A stretch of DNA of 12,948 bases. Origin: Bacteriovoracaceae bacterium UBA2428 (GTDB lineage Bacteria > Bdellovibrionota > UBA2428). Of this stretch, positions 1 to 6,644 are shown one piece after another. Position 1 is the first letter of the stretch; every line of letters starts with the position of its first letter. The DNA lies in contig DDRA01000159.1 of the NCBI GenBank assembly GCA_002343545.1, positions 1 to 12,948 on the forward strand, in the 5' to 3' direction. A model generated the notes under the pieces. It was not told the DNA's origin. It saw only the letters and a list, made by a program, of their open reading frames with translations, and ran no database searches. Made by a program: the position numbers and the translations under genes.

Positions 1-43
1 CCACTACGACCCGGGGAGAACCAATCGAAAAGATCTCTGGACC

Positions 44-1135
44 TTAGCGATCAAACGCGGCCGGGCCGATGTCCTTGAGGATGCTCTGGCGAATGGGCTC
101 GATCGTCGTCAAGACGTCTTCGGGCCAATTCAGGCGCGCGGGGATCTTGCCCTTGCCGTAGAGCTTCTTGAGCTGCGGCGTGCGGGGATCGATCGTCAGA
201 CGGATCCAGCTCGCCGGCAGATCGGGCGACAAGGTGGCGGCATCGCTACCCTCGCATTCCTCGAGACCCGACACGCGCCAGGGGACGATCGGCGTTTCGA
301 AGCCCAGGTTCACCTCGCGCTTGAGGATCGACTTGGCCATCAAAGGTCGGTTGCCGACCCACCAATTCCCTTTGACCCGCGCGAAGGCCTTGTGCGCGAC
401 GGCTTCGGATTGGGGCACGAGTTCGGCAAAGTCCTTGGCGAGCTGTTCGTTCGCGGCTTCGTTGTAGGGCAGCGTCGGGTTCGCGATGGCGCGGGCCGCG
501 ACTTGGGCGCCCATGAGGTTCGAGAAGTTGTCTTCGTACGAGAACGCGGAAGTCCGCTCCGTGATGACGTAGGTCACCGACCAGCCGTACCACGTGATGA
601 CTTCGTGCCAGCTCAACATGCCGTAGGCCAGGAAGGCCGCCGTTTGCGGCGCGAAGGAGGCCGCGGCTTCTTCGCGCTGATCGGGCGTGAGCACCTTCCA
701 CGCGAGGGGCGGGTCGAGCTCGACGCGAAAGACGCTGGGTTCTTTGCCCTGGAACTCGAAACTCGATTTGCCTTCGCGCAGCGCGCGGATGAGCTGGGCG
801 TGAATGTAGGCCGTCCAATCCATCGACTTGCGCAAGTGGCCCACGTCCACGAAGCCGCCGCGGCAGGTATAGACGAGCCCCACCTTACCGGCCCCTTTTT
901 CGTAGGCGTGGGTGGGGATGAAGGCAGGGTCCATGGTGAAGCTCAGCTTCTTGAGCGCGGGGACCTTCTCCGACAGGCGTTCCGGCGCCTGCGGCAAATC
1001 CATGGGGACGAAGCCGGGGCGTCCGGTCGGGATCGTGTCCCAAAGCGACGGATCGAGCCCTTTTGCTTCGGCGCGACCGGCGGCGGCGAAAAAGGCGACT
1101 TTGAGCAAGGCATGGGAAAGCATTCGGTGCTTCAT
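44..1135 (-). CDS. Exported DUF4056-like protein of unknown function
   Basis: This 363-residue protein begins with a probable signal peptide: a basic start, a hydrophobic stretch at about residues 8-20, and AEA before K25. The body has CRGGF at 91-95, GH at 99-100, DWTAY at 106-110, WHEVITWYGW at 176-185, and SAFSYEDNFSNLMG at about 196-209. From memory these are the conserved blocks of the DUF4056 family of exported or lipoprotein-like proteins with no known activity. C91, H100, H177 and E178 are possible metal or catalytic residues (inference). The start is uncertain. GAAGG sits only 1 nt before the ATG at 1135, so Met5 at 1123 could also be used, and it would still keep the signal peptide. 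The gene lies 115 nt downstream of the next gene on the same strand, so it may be co-transcribed with it. No convincing promoter or terminator is visible in that gap. Confidence 0.75.
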   Translation of the reverse strand: MKHRMLSHALLKVAFFAAAGRAEAKGLDPSLWDTIPTGRPGFVPMDLPQAPERLSEKVPALKKLSFTMDPAFIPTHAYEKGAGKVGLVYTCRGGFVDVGHLRKSMDWTAYIHAQLIRALREGKSSFEFQGKEPSVFRVELDPPLAWKVLTPDQREEAAASFAPQTAAFLAYGMLSWHEVITWYGWSVTYVITERTSAFSYEDNFSNLMGAQVAARAIANPTLPYNEAANEQLAKDFAELVPQSEAVAHKAFARVKGNWWVGNRPLMAKSILKREVNLGFETPIVPWRVSGLEECEGSDAATLSPDLPASWIRLTIDPRTPQLKKLYGKGKIPARLNWPEDVLTTIEPIRQSILKDIGPAAFDR

Positions 1136-1250
1136 GCCTTCATTGTGTCACGTGAGCGGCGTTCCCGTTCGCGAAAGAGCGTCAAATGCCCTTCGCCGCG
1201 GGAGCTCGGTGCTCGTCATCCCGGAACGAGAGCGTCGGTTTTCCGTCGCC

Positions 1251-2618
1251 TCAATCGCGCACGAGGGCTTCGACGATGCGGCGAAAGAGCTCCGCGCGCA
1301 GGCCAAGGTCCCGCGGCACGAGCCCGTTGTCGCGGGTCAGGAGGACTTCCTCGCGCAGCTCGGCGGGACGGAGCGTGTCGAGCACGACGGCCCGGCCGTT
1401 CTGGCCGAGGTAGTTCCGAAACACGATCGAGGCGAGATAGGGCGAGGCGCCGCCCTCCGTGACGAGGGCCCGCGTCCATCGTTCCGAGATCGTGTCGGCG
1501 AAAGCGTCGAAGAGCCTGTTGAGTCCTTCTTCCCCGAGGCCCGGAAAATTCTCCGCGAGCTCCGCGCTTCGTCGTCGGACTTCCGCGCGGAGTTCCGCGC
1601 GAAAACGGATCCGGGTCTTCGTGGCCGCTTCCGCGCTCGCCTTTTCGGCCGCCCGGCCTCGCCGGGTCCATTCCGCGACGAGGCGTCGGTCGCCGGGGCT
1701 TAGCGCGGTCTCGCGCGCGAGATTCTCGAGTTCACGCAGGCTTTGGTCGGCGTCCAGAAACTGACTTCGGTCCCGTCGAGGCGACGAGAGCTTAGGGAGC
1801 TCGTCGAGAAGCTCGAGGTGCCATCGCCAAAACGGCGTTCGGTGCTCGCCCTTCTCGATAAAGTTCGCCGAGACCCATCCGCGGATCCCGTAGAGCCACT
1901 CGCCGAGCGGATCGACGAGATCGCCGATCGCGATATAGGGCGGATCATCCAGGAGCGCGCTCAGGTCGGCGGCTTCCAGCCGAAAGGCGAGGCGCGTTTC
2001 GAGGGCGCGGTAGAAGTCGATCGCGCGCCGCTCGCGTCCCAACGCCGCGAGGGCGAGCTCGAGTTCGGCGTCGCCGAGCGGAGCGGCGTCGGGGTGCAGC
2101 CACTCGCGCGAGCTTTCGCGCAAAAGAAAGCTCGCGAAGTAAACGGCGCGGGTCGCGGGCGCGAGTCGCCGCCACACGTTGTAGTCGACCGAGATTTCCT
2201 GCGCGCCGTCGAGCTCGCGCCGTGCGAGTGCCTCCGTTGCGACGCAATCCCCGCCGCTGAACACGAAGCCCGGGCGAACCGGGCTGCGGTCGAACTTGAA
2301 GCCGACGAAGGACTCGGACGACGCGGGCCAGGCTCGGCGCAAGATCGGCAGTCTTCGCACGAGCGCCTGCCGAAACTTCGCGTAGGTCGCGGGTTCCGCG
2401 AGCACGCGGTCGAGCGGCGTGTCCGCGAAGGGATCGATCTTCTCGAGCGTTCGCGCGCTCTCCAGCCGCGCCCGGAAGCGGAGCGTTTCGGGGGCGAGGT
2501 CCGCGGCGCTCAAGTGGCCGCGTTGGTAGTCGGGCACGCGCCGCTTCGCCTCCAGCCACTCCGGCGAAAAGCCGCAGATTTCGAGGAGCGGCAGGGCGAT
2601 CGCGGCGACCGAGCTCAC
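1251..2618 (-). CDS. Unknown protein, translationally coupled to the LHE-motif gene
   Basis: The open frame extends upstream to 2810, but that part only reads through the end of the neighbouring gene in another frame. The likely start is the GTG at 2618-2616, which overlaps the upstream stop as GTGA and has GAGG 5 nt before it; this gives 455 residues. The N-terminus is hydrophobic at about 3-14 but lacks a basic residue, so export is uncertain. I recognise no domain. Residues 121-172 weakly resemble the LHE block of the upstream protein: GGDC ending at C125, a VD pair, TRAV at 156-159, then LLRESSRE at 165-172 where the neighbour has LHEIVYY. It could be a diverged paralogue that has lost the motif (inference). 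The C-terminal 200 residues are charged and mostly helical in character, and rich in R, E, A and L. Confidence 0.75.
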   Translation of the reverse strand: MSSVAAIALPLLEICGFSPEWLEAKRRVPDYQRGHLSAADLAPETLRFRARLESARTLEKIDPFADTPLDRVLAEPATYAKFRQALVRRLPILRRAWPASSESFVGFKFDRSPVRPGFVFSGGDCVATEALARRELDGAQEISVDYNVWRRLAPATRAVYFASFLLRESSREWLHPDAAPLGDAELELALAALGRERRAIDFYRALETRLAFRLEAADLSALLDDPPYIAIGDLVDPLGEWLYGIRGWVSANFIEKGEHRTPFWRWHLELLDELPKLSSPRRDRSQFLDADQSLRELENLARETALSPGDRRLVAEWTRRGRAAEKASAEAATKTRIRFRAELRAEVRRRSAELAENFPGLGEEGLNRLFDAFADTISERWTRALVTEGGASPYLASIVFRNYLGQNGRAVVLDTLRPAELREEVLLTRDNGLVPRDLGLRAELFRRIVEALVRD

Positions 2619-4132
2619 GGCGCCTCGAAGCGCTGGTCCATGACGAGTTTGAGGATGGCCTTGCCGATCTCTTCTTCGAGTCCCGCGGCCCAGAAGCGCA
2701 AGCGCTTCGGAACCGGCTCCGGGCCTTCGCCCATGTAATCCTTCTCCGCCGGAAGAACGTCCGACGCGAAAAGGTGGAAGCTCCAGAACCTGACCTGCTC
2801 GTCGACCCAAAGGCGCCGAACGCGCTCGTTCAGCTCGGGGGCATGGCCGTTCGCTTCGATTACGCCCGCGGGGATGCGATCCTCCAGGTACTTGCGGAAA
2901 TTCGCTTCGAAACGGGCGACGCTTTCACGTTTGAATTCGACTTGTCGCTTGGCGAGCGGGTCGAGGCGATCGCGGAACTTTTGCAGGGTGCGACGAAACG
3001 CGGCGTCGAAGGGGGGCTCGTCCTTCTGGGCCCGGCCCGAGCAATTCTGGCCGTCGAAGTCCCAGTGGATGCAGTCGCCCGCGCGGTAAAGCCGGCCGCT
3101 CGCGAGCGCGCGGTCCAGGAAATCGCGAACCTGGCCGAAGCTCGAAAACGCCTCGACGCTGAAGAAGAGTCCCGTGCTTTGGATTGCCTTCGCAAAGTCG
3201 CGGGAGAAATCGAAGAAGGGCCCCGTGTAGGCCGGCTTCGTGGCGGGTTTCCAGGCTTCGAAGTCGGGCCCGTTGTAGATCTCGTCGCGAATCCACGTGA
3301 CGATCTCGCGGTTCGCGCCCCAGCTTCCGCGTCCTTGGCCGAGGAAGGGGTGCAGGTCGGAATTCTTGAGCGGGTAGCCGAGCTTGACCATCTGCCGGGC
3401 GAGTTCGCCCACGGTTTCGATTCCGCGCAGCTTCTTTTGGATGAGAAAGCCGATGAGCGTGCGCGTCGGTACGCTCGTGAGCTCGGCCGGCGGCTTCGGC
3501 AATCCGAAGGTATGCATCTGCGTGTAGTACACGATCTCGTGGAGCATGAGCGTCGCGCGCGAGAGCGGCGAGAAGAGCGGGTGACGGTAGAGACGCGCAT
3601 CGAGTTCGACCTGGCCAAAATCGCCGACCTTCTTTTGCAGGGCGGTCGTGATCGTCGTGCAGGAGCTCAGCTCGTGCACCCAACCGCTGCGGGCGTCGTC
3701 GACGGGCGCGACGGAATGCGGGGCCATGAGGATCTGGCCAAAGATCTCGTCGCGATCGGGGATGACTTTGCGGATGAAGGGGAACTTGGCCTCGAAGCGG
3801 GCGCGCACGCGCGCGACGTAGTCCCACTCGCTCTCGCCCGGGCGGATCTCGAAGATCTGCCCGCGCTCCGGGTAGCGAAGGTCCTCCAGCTTGGCTTCGT
3901 AGAGATCGAGCGTCTCGAGGCTGGCGATCTGCGAGATGTCGGCGTCGCGCAGCAGTCCGTAAGCGGGGTGCCCCCGGCGTGAGGGATCGAGGATTTCGTT
4001 GAGGACACGGTCGTCGCGGAAGCACACGAGCGTCTTGCCGCCGTTGCCGACGATGGATTCTTCGCGGATCGGGCGTTCCGCTCGGACCGGTTGGGAAAGC
4101 GCCAAAACGGCAAAGAACAACGTGCGCGGCAT
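2615..4132 (-). CDS. Secreted LHE-motif protein, Bdellovibrio-type family, unknown function
   Basis: This 505-residue protein starts with a signal peptide (residues 1-18, hydrophobic stretch LFFAVLAL, probable cleavage after VRA before E19). The mature N-terminus carries GNGG at 29-32 and VC at 36-37, then LDLYEA at 75-80. A central block has C158 followed about 40 residues later by LSRATLMLHEIVYY at 190-203. From memory, this order (GNGG..VC, LDLYEA, then an LHE helix) recurs in secreted proteins of Bdellovibrionota, without an assigned activity. H198-E199 is not a classic HExxH zinc motif because the second histidine is absent. The ATG at 4132 has GAAGGGA directly in front, a short Shine-Dalgarno spacing. 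It is the first gene of a three-gene minus-strand run and diverges from the GFA-family gene across 135 bp. It is presumably periplasmic or surface-exposed. Confidence 0.85.
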   Translation of the reverse strand: MPRTLFFAVLALSQPVRAERPIREESIVGNGGKTLVCFRDDRVLNEILDPSRRGHPAYGLLRDADISQIASLETLDLYEAKLEDLRYPERGQIFEIRPGESEWDYVARVRARFEAKFPFIRKVIPDRDEIFGQILMAPHSVAPVDDARSGWVHELSSCTTITTALQKKVGDFGQVELDARLYRHPLFSPLSRATLMLHEIVYYTQMHTFGLPKPPAELTSVPTRTLIGFLIQKKLRGIETVGELARQMVKLGYPLKNSDLHPFLGQGRGSWGANREIVTWIRDEIYNGPDFEAWKPATKPAYTGPFFDFSRDFAKAIQSTGLFFSVEAFSSFGQVRDFLDRALASGRLYRAGDCIHWDFDGQNCSGRAQKDEPPFDAAFRRTLQKFRDRLDPLAKRQVEFKRESVARFEANFRKYLEDRIPAGVIEANGHAPELNERVRRLWVDEQVRFWSFHLFASDVLPAEKDYMGEGPEPVPKRLRFWAAGLEEEIGKAILKLVMDQRFEAP

Positions 4133-4217
4133 TCCCTTCAGCTAAGCGACTTCGGCGGGGCGAATAAAGCGCATTTCGCATGAAGCTCGCACAAATCGTG
4201 CGCGCTCCGAGTGGCCT

Positions 4218-4245
4218 TTGATATCAAGCGCTTAGGGCGTATAGT
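4218..4245 (+). promoter_or_regulatory. Sigma70-type promoter for the GFA-family gene
   Basis: TTGATA at 4218-4223 and TATAGT at 4240-4245 are separated by 16 nt. Each matches the sigma70 consensus at five of six positions. The expected transcription start near 4251 leaves a leader of about 17 nt that contains the AGGAGGA ribosome site. Confidence 0.65.
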
Positions 4246-4254
4246 CGGGGGACT

Positions 4255-4262
4255 GAGGAGGA
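4255..4262 (+). promoter_or_regulatory. Shine-Dalgarno deciding the GFA gene start
   Basis: A strong GAGGAGGA tract lies 5 nt before the ATG at 4268. The frame is open further upstream to an ATG at 4211, but that lies before the promoter -35 box, so 4268 is the better start. Confidence 0.75.
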
Positions 4263-4267
4263 CGAAA

Positions 4268-4615
4268 ATGAAGCAACAAGGCGGCTGTCACTGCGGGAAG
4301 GTTCGTTTCGAAGCCGAGGTCTCGGCCGAAAAGGGCATGTCCTGCAATTGTTCGATCTGCGGTAAGCGCGGCACGATCCTGACTTTCGTTCCCGAAGAGG
4401 GCTTCAAGCTCCTCTCGGGTCAGGATGCGCTGACGGACTATCAGTTCGGCAAGAAGAGCATCCACCACTACTTCTGCGGGACTTGCGGCGTGTCGGCCTT
4501 CGGCGCGGGCGCGACCCCGGACGGCAAGAAGATGCGCGCCATCAACTTGCGCTGCCTCGACGGCATCGATCTCGGCAAGATCCAGGTCCAGCTCGTGAAC
4601 GGCAAGGATTTCTAG
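4268..4615 (+). CDS. GFA/CENP-V family zinc-thiol protein
   Basis: A compact 115-residue cytoplasmic protein with the full cysteine set of the glutathione-dependent formaldehyde-activating (GFA, CENP-V-like) fold. CHC is at C7 and C9, CNCSIC at C26, C28 and C31, and CGTC at C70 and C73. These bind the structural and functional zinc ions in the family. The founding enzyme (Gfa) was proposed to speed S-hydroxymethylglutathione formation, but most members, including short single-domain ones like this, have no proven substrate. The length is typical for the family. The start is fixed by a strong Shine-Dalgarno and promoter just upstream. It is a single-gene unit, and no formaldehyde or glutathione gene lies nearby to support a specific pathway. 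The zinc fold is clear from the sequence; the reaction is not. Confidence 0.92.
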   Translation: MKQQGGCHCGKVRFEAEVSAEKGMSCNCSICGKRGTILTFVPEEGFKLLSGQDALTDYQFGKKSIHHYFCGTCGVSAFGAGATPDGKKMRAINLRCLDGIDLGKIQVQLVNGKDF

Positions 4616-4653
4616 AAAGAAAAAAGCGCGGCGCCCTTGGCGGGGCCGCGCTT
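4616..4653 (-). terminator. Intrinsic terminator of the minus-strand secreted-protein gene
   Basis: A perfect 9-bp inverted repeat, AAGCGCGGC at 4624-4632 and GCCGCGCTT at 4645-4653, encloses a 12-nt loop. On the minus strand it is followed by a T-rich tract (4625-4616, TTTTTT then CTTT), the classic arrangement. It begins 26 nt after the stop of the gene ending at 4679. On the plus strand the hairpin lies 8 nt after the GFA stop but lacks a good T run, so it would be weaker in that direction. Confidence 0.85.
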
Positions 4654-4678
4654 GCGGGAGCCTTTCGCGAGGAAGGGC

Positions 4679-5401
4679 TTAGAGGCCGCAACGTTCGCGC
4701 AGGTTCGTGTCGTTCACCGGAACGGACACGACGCGACCCGCGAGCGTGTTGAGGAAATCGGGATTCGACACGACGTAGACTTGCGCGAGGCGCATGCCGA
4801 AGGTGCCGTGACGGAAGGCCACGGTGTCGTACGAAGCGAGGACGATCTGCGCTCCGCGGGCCAGGACGCCGGCGTATTGGTAGCCGGAGACGTCGGCCCA
4901 AGCGGCCGTCGTTTCGGTCACCGTCGCGCGGCAAGCTTGCGTGGTCGGGAATCCGCCGCGCGGTTGGGTCGGCAAGGGGAGCGTCGCGCGCGGGTTCGTC
5001 GGGAGCACGTCGCCGTCGCGGTCGGCGCGGAAGTGCACGTGGATGTAGTCGTAGCGACCGAAGCCGTGGAGCTTGATCTTGACGTAGTTGCGGCCGCTGT
5101 CGATGAGACGCTGCGGAATCGTGCGGCTGCCGTGGAAGACGCCGTTGTTGCTCTGGAGACGGGAGTCTTCGCTGCCGTTGGTCCAACCGCCGCTCGCTTC
5201 GACGATATCGAAACGGTCGCACTTGATGACGTCGCGGAAGACGAGGTTCATGTCGCCGTTACGGGCGGCCTTGCCTTCGATCGTGCCGCCGCAGTGGGGC
5301 AGGTTCTGACGACCCGAGGTCGGCGTGACGGTGATGTCGGCGAGCGCGGGAGCGACCGCGAGGGCGAACTGGGCGAGGACGAGGGCTTTCAGCATTTTCA
5401 T
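4679..5401 (-). CDS. Secreted four-cysteine protein, unknown function
   Basis: The frame is open up to 5440, but the ATG at 5401 is preferred. GGAG lies 8 nt upstream of it, and it gives a clean signal peptide: MKML, a hydrophobic stretch to about residue 20, and cleavage ALA before D22. The 240-residue product is therefore exported. The mature part contains only four cysteines (C37, C61, C157, C238), consistent with two disulphide bonds in the periplasm or outside the cell. A YIHVHF strand at 119-124 is followed by DRDGD at 127-131, an acidic spacing reminiscent of calcium-binding loops; this is only suggestive. I recognise no family. It lies 124 nt downstream of the XRE gene on the same strand and ends at a strong terminator. 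An TATAGA-like hexamer at 5457-5452 could be a promoter -10 box, but no -35 box matches. Confidence 0.8.
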   Translation of the reverse strand: MKMLKALVLAQFALAVAPALADITVTPTSGRQNLPHCGGTIEGKAARNGDMNLVFRDVIKCDRFDIVEASGGWTNGSEDSRLQSNNGVFHGSRTIPQRLIDSGRNYVKIKLHGFGRYDYIHVHFRADRDGDVLPTNPRATLPLPTQPRGGFPTTQACRATVTETTAAWADVSGYQYAGVLARGAQIVLASYDTVAFRHGTFGMRLAQVYVVSNPDFLNTLAGRVVSVPVNDTNLRERCGL

Positions 5402-5409
5402 GATTTCAT

Positions 5410-5413
5410 CTCC
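5410..5413 (-). promoter_or_regulatory. Shine-Dalgarno deciding the secreted-protein start
   Basis: GGAG on the minus strand is spaced 8 nt from the ATG at 5401. No comparable site precedes the upstream in-frame ATG at 5440, and the shorter start places the signal peptide at the N-terminus. Confidence 0.7.
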
Positions 5414-5525
5414 AATTTCTGGGGCCGATCCGCCGGCCATCCGAGGAGATGTCTATAAGGCTCGGCCCCCAGCGAGGCTCATGAATAAATCGACACAATG
5501 AGGACGAGATGTCGAAACGGAACGC

Positions 5526-5873
5526 CTAAGCGCTTCGCTGCGTGCGCAGGAGCGTGCGGAATTTGCGGTCGAGCTTCTGTCGAACGCGGAGCAGGTAGTC
5601 CTCCACGAAGATCTCGTAGGTCTTCACGGCCTCGATGCGGTAAAGCTTGATGAGCTTGAGCAGCGTGTTCAACGGAACTCCGCTGCCGTAGCCCCGTTCC
5701 CAATCCGAGATGCTTTGCGGAGAGCCGAGTCCCAGCTTTTGGGCGACGTCGCCTTGCGAGAGGCCGCGTTTTTCACGTGCGTTCCGCAGAAAACTGCCGA
5801 TAACCGAAGAAGATTTACGCGAGCTATCTCTTTGAATTCGCTCGCTTGAAGCTTTCTGAAGACGCTTGGGCAT
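5526..5873 (-). CDS. XRE-family helix-turn-helix regulator
   Basis: A 115-residue DNA-binding protein. After a basic, serine-rich tail (1-22), residues 25-80 form a Cro/C1-type helix-turn-helix: IGSFLRNAREKRGLSQGDVA, then LGLGSPQSISDWERG as the recognition-helix region, then a LNTLLKLIKLY helix. The C-terminal part (about 85-115) is a charged helix that may dimerise. It probably acts as a small transcriptional repressor or activator; its targets are unknown. The ATG has no Shine-Dalgarno, but a good promoter ends 6 nt before it, so the message may be leaderless. A palindrome inside that promoter suggests self-regulation. The secreted protein downstream and the divergent cytochrome gene are the nearest candidate targets. 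Confidence 0.88.
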   Translation of the reverse strand: MPKRLQKASSERIQRDSSRKSSSVIGSFLRNAREKRGLSQGDVAQKLGLGSPQSISDWERGYGSGVPLNTLLKLIKLYRIEAVKTYEIFVEDYLLRVRQKLDRKFRTLLRTQRSA

Positions 5874-5879
5874 CGAGAA

Positions 5880-5908
5880 ATTTTAGATTTAATCCAAATT
5901 TTGGACAA
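5880..5908 (-). promoter_or_regulatory. XRE gene promoter with internal palindrome
   Basis: On the minus strand TTGTCC (5908-5903) and TAAAAT (5885-5880) are separated by exactly 17 nt. The -10 box ends 6 nt before the ATG at 5873, placing the expected transcription start on or next to the A of the start codon. An 11-bp palindrome, CCAAATTTTGG at 5894-5904, overlaps the -35 edge and spacer and is a candidate operator for the XRE protein. Confidence 0.6.
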
Positions 5909-6033
5909 GACCCGGGATGCCCCACTACACCGAGCCGCACAATGACGAGTTGAGTCATGGGGCGGCCGCTCCTGGCTTTGCCCCTCACGGCGACCTCGAC
6001 CGTGCCGGCCGAGAAGATCAGGATGCGGTGCTC

Positions 6034-6061
6034 TTGCATCCCTCTGCCTTCGGGCTTAAAT
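6034..6061 (+). promoter_or_regulatory. Probable promoter of the cytochrome c gene
   Basis: TTGCAT (6034-6039) and TTAAAT (6056-6061) are separated by 16 nt. A start near 6068 would leave a leader of about 9 nt with no Shine-Dalgarno before the ATG at 6077. Confidence 0.45.
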
Positions 6062-6076
6062 CTTGGCCTCAATACT

Positions 6077-6625
6077 ATGAAAGCGTCGAAGATCTTTGCC
6101 GTTTCCCTTCTTTCCCTCACGCTCGCCGCCGGTGCTCAAGAGAAGCAAAAGGCGAATCCTTCGCCCTCCGATCCGCCGATTCCGACGCGCGCGATGGGCC
6201 AAGGCCTTTACGAGCAGAACGGCGCGAACTCCTGTCTTTACTGCCATGGCGTGACGGGCGAGCAGGGTAAGGTCGCCGCCGCGGCCAAGCTGACGCACCC
6301 CAAGGCCTGGAAATCTTATAAAGGTTTGGGCGGCGACGCCGCTTTCAACAAGAACAAGGCCGAGTTCCTGAGCCGTCTCGAGACGTCCGTGGTGGATCTC
6401 ATCCTGAAGGGCGCGGTCGCCCACAACGCGACCTACAAGCCCGACTACTTCAACTGGAAGGCGACGGGCGGCCCGATCAACGGCCAAATGCTCGGCGTGT
6501 CCGGCGCGCCCTCGGCGGCTTGGATCAAGAAATATCAAGCCCGCGGCGTCACGAAAGAAATCGCGGCGAAGGCCGTTTACCTCTACCTTCAGAAGTTCGA
6601 TACCGAAGGCGTCTTCAAGAACTAA
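6077..6625 (+). CDS. Periplasmic monoheme c-type cytochrome
   Basis: The 182-residue product from the ATG at 6077 has a signal peptide (KASK, hydrophobic 6-19, cleavage near AAGA before Q21) and a proline-rich linker. A class I cytochrome c fold follows, with CLYCH at residues 53-57 for covalent haem attachment. M138 in GQMLGVSG is the probable distal iron ligand, and the C-terminal helix AAKAVYLYLQKF is typical of the fold. It should carry electrons in the periplasm; partner oxidase or dehydrogenase genes are not in the window. The frame is open upstream to 5957, but that section has no signal peptide at its start. No Shine-Dalgarno precedes the chosen ATG. The gene converges on the lipoprotein gene, the TAA overlapping the opposite TAG within CTAA. 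Confidence 0.9.
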   Translation: MKASKIFAVSLLSLTLAAGAQEKQKANPSPSDPPIPTRAMGQGLYEQNGANSCLYCHGVTGEQGKVAAAAKLTHPKAWKSYKGLGGDAAFNKNKAEFLSRLETSVVDLILKGAVAHNATYKPDYFNWKATGGPINGQMLGVSGAPSAAWIKKYQARGVTKEIAAKAVYLYLQKFDTEGVFKN

Positions 6626-6644
6626 CGCCTCGAGGCGACTTCTT
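6617..6644. terminator. Possible weak two-way terminator between convergent genes
   Basis: A 12-bp perfect palindrome, CGCCTCGAGGCG at 6626-6637, starts right after the cytochrome stop codon. It can fold as a 4-bp stem with a TCGA loop and is flanked by AAGAA (6617-6621) and TTCTT (6640-6644), which can extend the pairing across a small internal loop. There is no true T run, so activity is doubtful. Confidence 0.3.

Noticed and set aside
392..1462. Long plus-strand frames at 392-1462, 1743-2738, 2774-3982 and 6520-7728
   Set aside because: All are antisense to minus-strand genes with signal peptides or family motifs. Their translations are rich in R, G, A, V and E with no recognisable domain.
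2619..2810. N-terminal extension of the 1251-2618 gene to an ATG at 2810
   Set aside because: The added residues are a shadow of the upstream gene's C-terminus, rich in G and R. The GTG overlapping the stop as GTGA with GAGG upstream is a better start.
5917..6270. Plus-strand frame overlapping the start of the cytochrome c gene
   Set aside because: It has no ribosome site, and its second half runs through the cytochrome signal peptide and haem region in the wrong frame.
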